A stretch of 17,760 nucleotides of DNA from CAYOPE01 sp964405805. Its GTDB lineage: Bacteria; Patescibacteriota; Doudnabacteria; UBA920; O2-02-FULL-48-8. Of the stretch, positions 1 to 6,458 are shown piece after piece. A program made the translations under genes and the position numbers. The notes under the pieces were generated by a model, which ran no database searches, had not been told where the DNA came from, and saw nothing but the letters and a program-made list of their open reading frames with translations. Position 1 is the stretch's first letter; each line of letters opens with the position of its first letter. Where the stretch lies: NCBI GenBank assembly GCA_964405805.1, contig CAYOPE010000018.1, positions 1-17,760 of the forward strand. Reading direction: 5' to 3'.

Positions 1-667
1 GAGCCTGGTGTTCAACTTTCTTCGAAATGGCAAGCTGGATACGAGTCGAAGCGGTTGGGGATACGATTGCCAACAGCAAACCAATAACCATAAAAATTAT
101 ACCTGCTTGGTTGTTGTCTCTGCTTCGGCGGCTGCCGAAAATGCTAGCTCGCAGCATCCAGTTGGACATCAGAGTCACGACGCCCACTAATACCACTATT
201 ATCGTGGAAAGCCTGATATCAAAGTTGCCGACATGTGACAGTTCATGCGCCATGACGCCTTCAAGCTCTGGCTTGGTTAGCTTTTCACGTAAGCCGCTTG
301 TGATACAGAGCACAGCATGCTTGGGATCTCGGCCAGTGGCAAACGCGTTTAGAGCTGTATCATCTATGAGGTAGATTTTCGGTGTAGGTAATCCCGCTGC
401 GATGGCGAGATTTTCTACTGTGCGATAGAGCTCTGGGTCATCGGCTCTCTGTACTTCTCTGGCATGGGACATGGCCAGCACTATTTTGTCAGAGTAGAAG
501 TAGCTACCCAAACTCATGAGTATTGAAAATCCAACCGCGATAGGTAGAAGTAGCGGCTGGTTCTGCGACTGCGCAAATACAAACCCGAGTCCTATGATGA
601 GGACTAGGAAAAATGTAATCAGTAGCGCGGTCCTGCGCTTGTTAGATGAGATCTCGGTATAGATCAT
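1..667 (-). CDS. htpX: HtpX-like M48 family zinc metalloprotease (partial, C-terminus outside window)
   Basis: The reverse strand is open from an ATG at 667 to the window edge (222 codons). Translation shows two N-terminal hydrophobic segments (about residues 14-32 and 39-56), then a soluble part with the zinc motif HELSH at residues 141-145, followed by another membrane segment. This order and motif position match the HtpX/M48B membrane proteases, which degrade damaged membrane proteins. The third zinc ligand (a downstream Glu) lies beyond the window. The start is fixed by a TAATG junction: the lemA stop (667-669) shares one base with this ATG, so translation is probably coupled. LemA next to an M48 protease is a recurrent bacterial pairing. 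Family assignment is strong; the exact substrate is unknown. Confidence 0.9.
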   Translation of the reverse strand, partial: MIYTEISSNKRRTALLITFFLVLIIGLGFVFAQSQNQPLLLPIAVGFSILMSLGSYFYSDKIVLAMSHAREVQRADDPELYRTVENLAIAAGLPTPKIYLIDDTALNAFATGRDPKHAVLCITSGLREKLTKPELEGVMAHELSHVGNFDIRLSTIIVVLVGVVTLMSNWMLRASIFGSRRSRDNNQAGIIFMVIGLLLAIVSPTASTRIQLAISKKVEHQA

Positions 668-1212
668 TAGAACTGAACGTTTACAGGATTTTGAATTTCT
701 TTGTTACTGTCGTCGAAGAAAGTTTTCGGCTGAAAACCTAGAACGCTTGCAAACAAATTTGTCGGAAAGACTTGCAGCTTGGTATTGTAGTCGCGCACGA
801 CACCATTGTAAAATCTTCGCGCCGCTTGAATCTTGTCTTCAGTGTCAGTCAGGTCGGACTGCAAGCTTAGGAAATTCTGGTTCGCTTTCAGTTCTGGATA
901 ATTTTCAGCAACTGCAAACAGTGAGCGAATAGTTTGGCTCAGCTGGTTTTCAGCAGCGAGCTTTTGTCCAGGAGTCGGCGCTGCCATGGCTTGCGCTCGG
1001 GCATCAGTGACTTTGGTAAATACGCCTTCTTCATGTTTGGCATAGCCCTTGACTGTATTGACCAGATTCGGGATCAGGTCATAGCGGCGCTTGAGCTGGA
1101 CTTCGATATCAGACCAGGCTTCGTCGACTCTATTGCGAGCGTGAATTAAGGCATTATAAATTCCAATCCCTGCAACCACGACCAATATAACGACAATTAG
1201 TAATATAAACAT
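667..1212 (-). CDS. lemA: LemA family membrane protein
   Basis: The 181-residue product has one N-terminal membrane segment (residues 2-20) followed by a long helical domain carrying the LemA-family stretch ARNRVDEAWSDIEVQLKRR with LIPNLVNTVKGYA after it (residues about 26-59). Length and architecture are typical of LemA proteins, which have an N-terminal membrane anchor and a predicted helical-bundle domain. The molecular role is not well defined. A clear Shine-Dalgarno sequence (AAAGGAG, about 1217-1223 on the reverse strand) lies six bases before the ATG, unlike most first genes in this window. It is the first gene of a two-gene unit with the M48 protease, and its stop overlaps that start by one base. 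It diverges from gatC across about 50 bp. Confidence 0.93.
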   Translation of the reverse strand: MFILLIVVILVVVAGIGIYNALIHARNRVDEAWSDIEVQLKRRYDLIPNLVNTVKGYAKHEEGVFTKVTDARAQAMAAPTPGQKLAAENQLSQTIRSLFAVAENYPELKANQNFLSLQSDLTDTEDKIQAARRFYNGVVRDYNTKLQVFPTNLFASVLGFQPKTFFDDSNKEIQNPVNVQF

Positions 1213-1216
1213 AATT

Positions 1217-1223
1217 ACTCCTT
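1217..1223 (-). promoter_or_regulatory. Shine-Dalgarno site of lemA
   Basis: The reverse strand reads AAAGGAG followed by TAATT and the lemA ATG at 1212. This strong site supports the chosen start and contrasts with the apparently leaderless starts of gatC, rplY and other first genes nearby. Confidence 0.75.
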
Positions 1224-1245
1224 TCGTAAGTTTGTAGTTTTATGG

Positions 1246-1251
1246 TATAAT
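1246..1251 (+). promoter_or_regulatory. -10 box (TATAAT) of the gatCAB operon, leaderless type
   Basis: A consensus TATAAT ends 12 bases before the gatC ATG at 1264. With the usual 6-8 base distance from -10 to +1, the untranslated leader would be only about 5 bases and holds no Shine-Dalgarno site. The -35 region (about 1223-1228, TTCGTA) is weak. Seen in sequence; start-site use is inferred. Confidence 0.6.
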
Positions 1252-1263
1252 AAACTATATTTT

Positions 1264-1548
1264 ATGTCTATATCTACAGAAGAAGTTGAGCGAATAGCCA
1301 AGCTAGCTCGATTATCATTTAACGAATCCGAGAAACAAAAATTACAGCAAGAGTTGTCTGCGATTTTAGATTACGTGGACCAGCTGAAAGAAGTGGAAGG
1401 GAAAGTTGTCGAAGAAAAGCCAGATCCTGATGCTGTGAATCTGATGCGCAATGACGTCGCTGAAGAAATTACAGATCCAGAAGAATTTCTAAAGCAAGTC
1501 CCTGCTCGTGAAGGTAGATTTATTAAAGTGAAATCAGTCTTAGACTAA
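1264..1548 (+). CDS. gatC: Asp-tRNA(Asn)/Glu-tRNA(Gln) amidotransferase subunit C
   Basis: The 94-residue product matches GatC throughout: the N-terminal EEVERIAKLARLSFNE stretch (residues 6-21), the ILDYVDQLKEVE helix (about 33-44), and the C-terminal VPAREGRFIKVKSVLD, where the family normally has an R-E-G-x-F-x-V-P/K pattern. GatC wraps around GatA and GatB and stabilises the amidotransferase that converts Glu-tRNA(Gln) (and/or Asp-tRNA(Asn)) to the correct aminoacyl-tRNA. It starts an operon: its TAA overlaps the gatA ATG by one base (TAATG, 1546-1550). No Shine-Dalgarno is visible; the mRNA is probably leaderless. Confidence 0.95.
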   Translation: MSISTEEVERIAKLARLSFNESEKQKLQQELSAILDYVDQLKEVEGKVVEEKPDPDAVNLMRNDVAEEITDPEEFLKQVPAREGRFIKVKSVLD

Positions 1549-3026
1549 TGGACTTCAGAGATCTCAGCATCAAGCAAGTTTCGGAAATGCTTGCTCACAA
1601 AAAAATCTCAGCGAAAGAGCTGGCTGAGATGTCTTTGAAGCGCATCAGAGAAGTGGATGATAAATTGCACGCCTTTCTCTATGTCGCGGAAAAAGAAGCT
1701 AGAGTGGCGGCAGCAAAAGCAGATCAGCTCATCGCTGATGGCGAAAATTTTTCGTTAACTGGCATTCCGTATGCTGTGAAAGACAATATCTTGGTTAAAG
1801 GCATGCAGGCCACAGCAGCTTCGCGAATTTTGGAGGGCTATATTGCTCCTTATGATGCGACTGTTATTAAAAAACTGAGTGAAGAGTTGCCTGTAGTCAT
1901 GGGTAAAACAAACTTGGACGACTTTGCCATGGGCTCATCTACTGAGAATTCAGGATTCGGACCATCCAAGAATCCCTATGACATCGAGCGAGTGCCGGGT
2001 GGATCATCTGGTGGCTCAGCAGCAGCTGTAGCTTCTGGAGAAGTTTTGTTTGCACTAGGCACTGATACTGGTGGCTCAGTCAGACAGCCTGCAAGCTTCT
2101 GCGGCCTGGTCGGACTCAAGCCGACGTATGGCCGAGCTTCGCGTTATGGCTTGATCGCACTTGGTTCTTCTTTGGATCAGCCAGGAGTGCTGACGAAAAA
2201 CGTCGAAGATTGTGCGACCGTGTTTCAGCTGATGGCAGGGCAAGATCCGTACGATTCAACTACTCTTCCGAAGGCAGTGCCGGATTATTCGAAATTTCTG
2301 AAAGAAGATCTGAAAGGACTGAAAATCGGAGTGCCGAAAGAATACTTTATCGATGGAATGGATCCGGAAGTTTCAGCAATTGTCCGCAACGTGATCAAAA
2401 AAGCCGAAGAGCTGGGAGCTGTAGTTTCTGAAATGAGCTTGCCGCATTCTTCGTACGCGCTAGCTGCTTACTATATTATTTTGCCAGTAGAAATTTCGGC
2501 TAATTCTTCTCGTTACGATGGCATTCGATATCCGATTTCAGTTGCTGGTCAGACTTTGCAAGAAGTGTATTTTAATACTAGATCCAAAGGCTTTGGTTCA
2601 GAGCCGAAGCGACGAATTATGATTGGCACTTATGCGTCTTCTGCTGGCTATGCTGATCAATACTATAAAAAAGCCAAGCAGGCACAGCAGCTGATAAAAA
2701 AAGATTTTACTGATGCATTTTCCGCCAAAGGCGGATCCGCCCCCGGCGGACAAAAATTTGATTTACTCATCACGCCCACGACTCCGACTGCGGCTTTCAA
2801 GTTTGGTGAAAAATCTGATCCTTTGTCCATGTATCTCGCAGATATTTTTACAGTAGGTCTAAATATTGCCGGCGTGCCAGGCTTAAATATTCCAGCAGGA
2901 GCCACGAAGTCAGGCTTACCGGTTGGCGTACAGCTAGTAGCAAACGATTTTGAGGAAGAAAAGCTATTCATGGCCGGCCATGCTTTAGAAAAATCTTTAA
3001 ATATAAAATTAAAACCAAATTTATGA
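1548..3026 (+). CDS. gatA: Asp-tRNA(Asn)/Glu-tRNA(Gln) amidotransferase subunit A
   Basis: This 492-residue amidase-signature enzyme has an intact Lys-cisSer-Ser triad: K78 (in YAVKDN), S153 (in GGSSGGS) and S177 (in TDTGGSVRQ). GatA hydrolyses glutamine and passes ammonia to GatB through a channel. Length is normal. Near the C-terminus, just before FDLLITPTTPT, a ten-residue stretch SAKGGSAPGG is encoded by a 30-bp double-hairpin repeat (2721-2750) that also occurs in gatB; other GatA proteins usually have only a couple of residues here. The gene ends in TGA, overlapping the next ATG by four bases (ATGA, 3023-3026), which argues that TGA is a stop in this organism. Confidence 0.96.
   Translation: MDFRDLSIKQVSEMLAHKKISAKELAEMSLKRIREVDDKLHAFLYVAEKEARVAAAKADQLIADGENFSLTGIPYAVKDNILVKGMQATAASRILEGYIAPYDATVIKKLSEELPVVMGKTNLDDFAMGSSTENSGFGPSKNPYDIERVPGGSSGGSAAAVASGEVLFALGTDTGGSVRQPASFCGLVGLKPTYGRASRYGLIALGSSLDQPGVLTKNVEDCATVFQLMAGQDPYDSTTLPKAVPDYSKFLKEDLKGLKIGVPKEYFIDGMDPEVSAIVRNVIKKAEELGAVVSEMSLPHSSYALAAYYIILPVEISANSSRYDGIRYPISVAGQTLQEVYFNTRSKGFGSEPKRRIMIGTYASSAGYADQYYKKAKQAQQLIKKDFTDAFSAKGGSAPGGQKFDLLITPTTPTAAFKFGEKSDPLSMYLADIFTVGLNIAGVPGLNIPAGATKSGLPVGVQLVANDFEEEKLFMAGHALEKSLNIKLKPNL
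2721..2750 (+). repeat. 30-bp double-hairpin repeat, copy 1, inside gatA
   Basis: Two 15-bp hairpins stand side by side, each TCCGCC-3 nt-GGCGGA (loops AAA and CCC). The element reads in frame as S-A-K-G-G-S-A-P-G-G. A copy of the same length, differing only in the loops, lies in gatB in the same reading frame. Confidence 0.9.
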
Positions 3027-3475
3027 AAAAGGTCTTGATTATTTTATTTTTAGTTTTGTTTGCTGCACCACTTCTAGCTCAGGCAGCCACTCCCTGTACG
3101 ATTAATCGCACGGCTGACAAAGTCGATGTTAAACCATCGGACTTGCCGCTTTGCGTAAACCAAATTTATATTTGGTCCTTAGGTGTCGCGAGTCTACTAG
3201 CGCTTTTGATGATTGTTATAGGTGGCTACTACTACATGACTTCTTCTGGAAATGCAGAACAAGCGAGTAAAGGAACGGAAATGATTTGGTCATCAGTTAT
3301 AGGTTTGGCATTGTTGTTTGGCGCTTATCTTTTATTAAGCACGATTAATCCTGACTTGGTGAACTTCGAGAATTTTAATAAAACATTTAATGATTTTAAT
3401 ACTCAAAGCCAACAGCCACCGGCAACTCAGCCACCTGCCACGCAGCCTCCTAGCACTGGCGGAGTAAGACAATAA
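3023..3475 (+). CDS. TrbC/VirB2-like pilin or small two-TM secretory protein
   Basis: The 150-residue product has a signal peptide (residues 1-21, likely cut after AQA), two membrane helices (about 47-70 and 88-108), and between them the short polar loop MTSSGNAEQASKGTEM. A G-G-x-x-Y-M-T-S-x-G-N pattern followed by a second helix is typical of TrbC/VirB2-type pilin-like proteins, often annotated simply as pilin in CPR genomes. Two cysteines (25, 44) could form a disulfide. The tail (about 129-145) is a QPPAT tandem repeat. It lies in the gatCAB operon, overlapping gatA by 4 bp and abutting gatB. No Shine-Dalgarno is seen, so coupling to gatA is likely. Assignment to a conjugation-type pilus is uncertain. 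Confidence 0.75.
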   Translation: MKKVLIILFLVLFAAPLLAQAATPCTINRTADKVDVKPSDLPLCVNQIYIWSLGVASLLALLMIVIGGYYYMTSSGNAEQASKGTEMIWSSVIGLALLFGAYLLLSTINPDLVNFENFNKTFNDFNTQSQQPPATQPPATQPPSTGGVRQ

Positions 3476-4927
3476 ATGAACTACGAACCCATCATCGGAC
3501 TAGAAGTCCACGTCCAACTGAAAACGCAAAGCAAAATGTTTTGCCGGAATAGAAACGCTGAGGCAACTGAGCCCAATCTTCATATTTGTGAAATTTGTAC
3601 TGGCCAGCCAGGAGCTTTGCCAGTGATCAACATGGAAGCTGTCAGGAAATCCGTCATGGTCGGGCTGGCTTTGAATTGTCAGATCGCTGAGTATAGCAAA
3701 TTTGATCGAAAAAATTATTTCTATCCGGATTTGCCCAAAGGCTATCAGATTTCGCAGTTTGACCATCCGATCAATGGCAAAGGAAGATTGGGGACCGTTG
3801 GAATTACCAGAGCGCACCTCGAGGAAGATGCGGGAAAGCTCGTGCATCCGCCAGGTAAAGATTATAGCTTGGTTGATTTGAACCGCGCTGGCACTCCTTT
3901 GCTCGAAATTGTATCAGAGCCAGACATCAGATCAGCTGAGCAGGCAAAAGCCTATCTGCAAGAGCTTCAGAACATCATGCGCTACCTAGGCGTGTCTGAT
4001 GCTGATATGGAAAAAGGCCATCTGCGCTGCGATGCAAACATTTCTCTTCGCAAGATCGGCGAAAAAGGATTTCCACCATACAAAGTTGAAGTCAAGAACA
4101 TGAATTCGTTTCGGGCTGTTGAGCGGGCGATTAACTTTGAGATAAAAAGGCAAGCAGAAATGCTTGACCAAGGCGAAAGGCCGAAAATGGAAACTCGCGG
4201 CTGGGTAGATGAAAAAGGAATTACGGTTTCCCAGCGCTCAAAAGAAGAATCGCAGGATTACAGATATTTTCCAGAGCCAGATTTGCCGGTATTACAGTTT
4301 ACCAGAGAATGGCTAGATGAGCTGAGACGAGAGTTGCCAGAATTGCCAAACGCTCGCAAAACAAGATTTGTAGAAGAATATAAAATTCCGGAAAAAGATG
4401 CGGATGTTCTGGTTGGGTACAAAGACCTTGCGGACTACTTTGAGCATGTAGTCTCAGAGTTTTCCGCCGAAGGCGGATCCGCCTCTGGCGGAGAAGCTAG
4501 TCCCAAGCAAATCCAGATGATCGTCAGCTGGATTCTGGGCCCATTTCTAGCTGCGGTAAATGAAAAAGGAATTCTACCGTCAGACTCAAAGGTTAAAGCG
4601 GAAAATTTTGCAGAACTATTGAAACTTATTGGTGATGGCAAAGTTTCGAATCTGGCAGCGAAAGATGTATTTGCGAAAATGTTTGAAACAGGCGAAGACC
4701 CGCACGTGATTCTAGATAGACTCGGTCTGCATCAGGTCTCTGATGAAGGGATGATCTTGGACGCTGTGAAGAAGGCGATTGAAGCAAATCCGAAAGCTGT
4801 AGCTGATGCCAAGGCAAACCCCAAATCAATTGGTTTCCTGGTTGGGGCAGCCATGAAAGAACTGAAGGGCAAGGGCAACCCGCAGATGATAAACGAAATT
4901 TTGAAAAAGGAGTTAAAAAATGATTAA
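3476..4927 (+). CDS. gatB: Asp-tRNA(Asn)/Glu-tRNA(Gln) amidotransferase subunit B
   Basis: This 483-residue protein opens with the GatB signature (EPIIGLEVHVQLKTQSKMFC) and has the cysteine pattern C23, C38, C41 (ICEIC) of the zinc-binding region, the DLNRAGTPLLEIVSEPD stretch (about 134-150) and a C-terminal YqeY-like tail. GatB binds the mischarged tRNA, phosphorylates the side chain and performs the amide transfer. At about residues 330-339 a ten-residue SAEGGSASGG is encoded by the same 30-bp repeat seen in gatA, in a loop of the tail-domain region. The TAA of the pilin gene directly precedes the ATG; GGCGGAG about 12 bases upstream may serve as ribosome binding site. It overlaps the next gene by 8 bp. 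Confidence 0.96.
   Translation: MNYEPIIGLEVHVQLKTQSKMFCRNRNAEATEPNLHICEICTGQPGALPVINMEAVRKSVMVGLALNCQIAEYSKFDRKNYFYPDLPKGYQISQFDHPINGKGRLGTVGITRAHLEEDAGKLVHPPGKDYSLVDLNRAGTPLLEIVSEPDIRSAEQAKAYLQELQNIMRYLGVSDADMEKGHLRCDANISLRKIGEKGFPPYKVEVKNMNSFRAVERAINFEIKRQAEMLDQGERPKMETRGWVDEKGITVSQRSKEESQDYRYFPEPDLPVLQFTREWLDELRRELPELPNARKTRFVEEYKIPEKDADVLVGYKDLADYFEHVVSEFSAEGGSASGGEASPKQIQMIVSWILGPFLAAVNEKGILPSDSKVKAENFAELLKLIGDGKVSNLAAKDVFAKMFETGEDPHVILDRLGLHQVSDEGMILDAVKKAIEANPKAVADAKANPKSIGFLVGAAMKELKGKGNPQMINEILKKELKND
4463..4492 (+). repeat. 30-bp double-hairpin repeat, copy 2, inside gatB
   Basis: Two hairpins TCCGCC-3 nt-GGCGGA (loops GAA and TCT) match the gatA copy at every stem position. It is translated in the same frame as S-A-E-G-G-S-A-S-G-G. 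Only loop bases differ between copies. Confidence 0.9.
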
Positions 4928-5201
4928 AAAAATTGTCGGGTTTATTTTAGGTGGTATCCTAGGCTGGATCCTCGCTATCGCATTCACATTGTTTTCGGCT
5001 ACAACTTTGCGAGATCGACAACCAAACGCTTTGGTCAACATTTTAAGTAATGCAAATTTAATTTTTTGGGTTCTTGTAATTGGGTTTGCTTTATTGGGTT
5101 TATTTATTGTTTCGAACGGTTCTCGAAAATCGAAAATTATTGCCTCAGTATCCGCCGCAATCATCATCCTGGGATTATTTTTCGGTATAAGTTTGGGGTA
5201 A
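4920..5201 (+). CDS. Small hypothetical membrane protein (3 predicted TM segments)
   Basis: I do not recognise this 93-residue protein. It has three hydrophobic stretches (about residues 5-26, 46-65 and 73-91) separated by a short polar loop TTLRDRQPNA and a basic turn NGSRKSK. The ATG at 4920 overlaps the gatB 3' end by 8 bp and is preceded by a clear AAGGAG about seven bases upstream, so it is translated as the last gene of the gat operon. A terminator hairpin follows within 11 bases of the stop. No function can be assigned. Confidence 0.7.
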   Translation: MIKKIVGFILGGILGWILAIAFTLFSATTLRDRQPNALVNILSNANLIFWVLVIGFALLGLFIVSNGSRKSKIIASVSAAIIILGLFFGISLG

Positions 5202-5211
5202 ACTAACCATC

Positions 5212-5236
5212 CCGCACTTGATGCGGTATCTTTTTT
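5212..5236 (+). terminator. Intrinsic terminator of the gat operon
   Basis: A 5-bp stem CCGCA / TGCGG with loop CTTGA (5212-5226) is followed by TATCTTTTTT. It is placed just after the last gene of the operon and merges into the adjoining palindromic repeat. Confidence 0.7.
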
Positions 5237-5317
5237 GTCATTCCGAACGCAGTGAGGAATCTCACGTGAGATCCTTCGCTTCGACCCGTCAGACGGGTCT
5301 TCGCTCAGGATGACAAA
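5234..5317. repeat. 84-bp palindromic interspersed repeat between the gat operon and miaA
   Basis: The ends are inverted (TTTGTCAT ... ATGACAAA). Inside are a perfect 14-bp palindrome ATCTCACGTGAGAT and a hairpin GACCCGT-CAG-ACGGGTC. Sequences of the type 'GTCATTCC...GAGGAATCT...CAGGATGACA' are, from general knowledge, scattered in many bacterial genomes. It sits between two convergent operons and runs into the miaA gene, supplying the last codons (Leu-Ser-Ser) and the TGA stop. Confidence 0.8.
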
Positions 5318-6297
5318 TATTTTTTAACCAGCCCCACGGCTTGTTTTTTGTTTGTGATCCACTTGATTCGTGAATCAGTTTTAAACCAGGTCATCTGTCT
5401 TTTCGCAAATTTGTGGATCGCGGATTTGAGTTGAGTCACCATTTCGTCATACCTTAGATGGCCTTGGAGATAGAGTGAGACAAAGCGGTACTCGAGTCCC
5501 AGTTCTTGCAGCCTTTGGTGGCTGATTTTGTTTTGGAGAAGTTTTTTGACTTCGTTGACTAAGCCTTGCTTGAGGCGCTTTTCCAGCCGGGCGTCAATCA
5601 GTTTATAAAGTTTGTTAAGATCTTTTTTGAGACCAAGAATGAGGATATTATATCCCTTATTCGCCCGAATAGGGGATATATCTGGAACAGGTTGGCCTGT
5701 CGCTTTCACGATTTCAATTGCCCGGATCAGGCGGTGGGGATTGTGGCGGTCAATATTCTGCGCTCGTCTGGGATCGAGTTTGCGAAGCATGGCGAAAAGC
5801 TGGGCAGCTGATTTTTTTGCTAATTGTTTGCGGAGCTTGAAGTTTGGTGCGACTTCGGGGATTTGTAGATCATCAATCACAGCATAAATCCAGAAAGGCG
5901 TACCGCCGACTAGAAACGGCAAATGCCCTCGACTACGAATTTTGTCGATCGACAATTTATGTAGTCGTTTGAAATCAGCGACTGTGAACTGCTTTTTGGG
6001 ATTAGCTACATCTAGGAGATGATGAGGTACAAGCCTTTGTTCCGCTTTGGTAACCTTACCGGTTCCTATATCCATGCCTTTATAAACCTGTCTCGAGTCA
6101 GCAGAAATAATCTCGCCATGAAATTTGCGGGCGAGCTTGATAGCAAGATCGGATTTGCCGGAAGATGTGGGACCGAGAATGACAATGAGTTTGGAATGAT
6201 TCGCCCCTCCTTTTAAGGAGGGGCTGGGGGAGGTCTTGATTCCTTGAGACCCCCTCTTGGTCTCCCCCTTAAAAGGGGGAGAAAAAAAATTTTTCAT
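5305..6297 (-). CDS. miaA: tRNA dimethylallyltransferase
   Basis: The 330-residue MiaA carries the P-loop GPTSSGKS (residues 42-49), ISADSRQVYKGMDIGTGK (DSRQ substrate motif), PHHLLDV, VGGTPFW and the C-terminal KRQMTWFK. MiaA prenylates A37 of tRNAs that read UNN codons. It is longer than usual because three repeats lie in it: residues about 4-31 come from an 88-bp element also found in prmC; a 30-bp palindrome encodes the ISPIRANKGY region (5650-5679); and the last codons and TGA stop come from the 84-bp intergenic repeat. The ATG overlaps the stop of the upstream 54-residue ORF (ATGA, 6294-6297), so the N-terminal repeat is probably translated; no alternative start codon follows it before the P-loop. 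Confidence 0.93.
   Translation of the reverse strand: MKNFFSPPFKGETKRGSQGIKTSPSPSLKGGANHSKLIVILGPTSSGKSDLAIKLARKFHGEIISADSRQVYKGMDIGTGKVTKAEQRLVPHHLLDVANPKKQFTVADFKRLHKLSIDKIRSRGHLPFLVGGTPFWIYAVIDDLQIPEVAPNFKLRKQLAKKSAAQLFAMLRKLDPRRAQNIDRHNPHRLIRAIEIVKATGQPVPDISPIRANKGYNILILGLKKDLNKLYKLIDARLEKRLKQGLVNEVKKLLQNKISHQRLQELGLEYRFVSLYLQGHLRYDEMVTQLKSAIHKFAKRQMTWFKTDSRIKWITNKKQAVGLVKKYLSS
5650..5679. repeat. 30-bp palindrome inside miaA
   Basis: The 14-bp arms ATATCCCTTATTCG / CGAATAGGGGATAT, separated by two bases, contain a single mismatch (a G-U pair in RNA). It is translated within the variable loop between the RLIRAIEI helix and the ILILGL strand of MiaA, a place where family members differ in length. 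A second copy is not present in the window. Confidence 0.7.
6204..6292 (-). repeat. 88-bp hairpin-rich repeat, copy 1, encoding the MiaA N-terminal extension
   Basis: It contains CCCCTCC-TTTTAA-GGAGGGG, a central GGTCT...AGACC pairing and CTCCCCCTT-AA-AAGGGGGAG. It is nearly identical to 16177-16264; the copies differ in a 7-base middle stretch, two bases beyond that, and one A in a homopolymer. Read on the reverse strand it gives FFSPPFKGE and TSPSPSLKGG in both copies. Confidence 0.9.
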
Positions 6298-6458
6298 TTC
6301 TTCTTCACCAACTTAAGTCCAGCAAATTTGCTTGCACGTTTCAAAGAAGCGCCTGAGACTTTCATGCGCGGACGCTTCTTGATTTCTCGTTTTTCCGCCT
6401 TCGTTGAAACTTCGGCGGACAAGTCAGCTTTAAGATTGTGATCGGCTCTGGATCTCAT
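6294..6458 (-). CDS. Hypothetical 54-residue basic protein between thrS and miaA
   Basis: The ATG at 6458 lies inside the thrS 3' end (29-bp overlap, different frame) and the TGA overlaps the miaA ATG by four bases. The product is very basic, with a lysine/arginine-rich C-terminal half (EIKKRPRMKVSGASLKRASK, then KFAGLKLVKKK). Residues 14-22 come from a 26-bp palindromic repeat (6394-6419). I do not recognise a family. The overlaps on both sides suggest coupled translation, but it could also be a chance reading frame that only bridges thrS and miaA. A shorter start at the internal Met 32 is possible. Confidence 0.45.
   Translation of the reverse strand: MRSRADHNLKADLSAEVSTKAEKREIKKRPRMKVSGASLKRASKFAGLKLVKKK
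6394..6419. repeat. 26-bp palindromic repeat (TCCGCC...GGCGGA)
   Basis: TCCGCC and GGCGGA arms flank a 14-base centre (TTCGTTGAAACTTC plus strand). The arms equal those of the gatA/gatB double hairpins, so this looks like a related variant with a longer loop. It is read inside the 54-residue ORF as S-A-E-V-S-T-K-A-E. Confidence 0.6.

Noticed and set aside
4435..4641. Reverse-strand reading frames opposite gatA and gatB.
   Set aside because: They are shadows of strongly conserved coding sequence on the plus strand and have no start signals or recognisable products.
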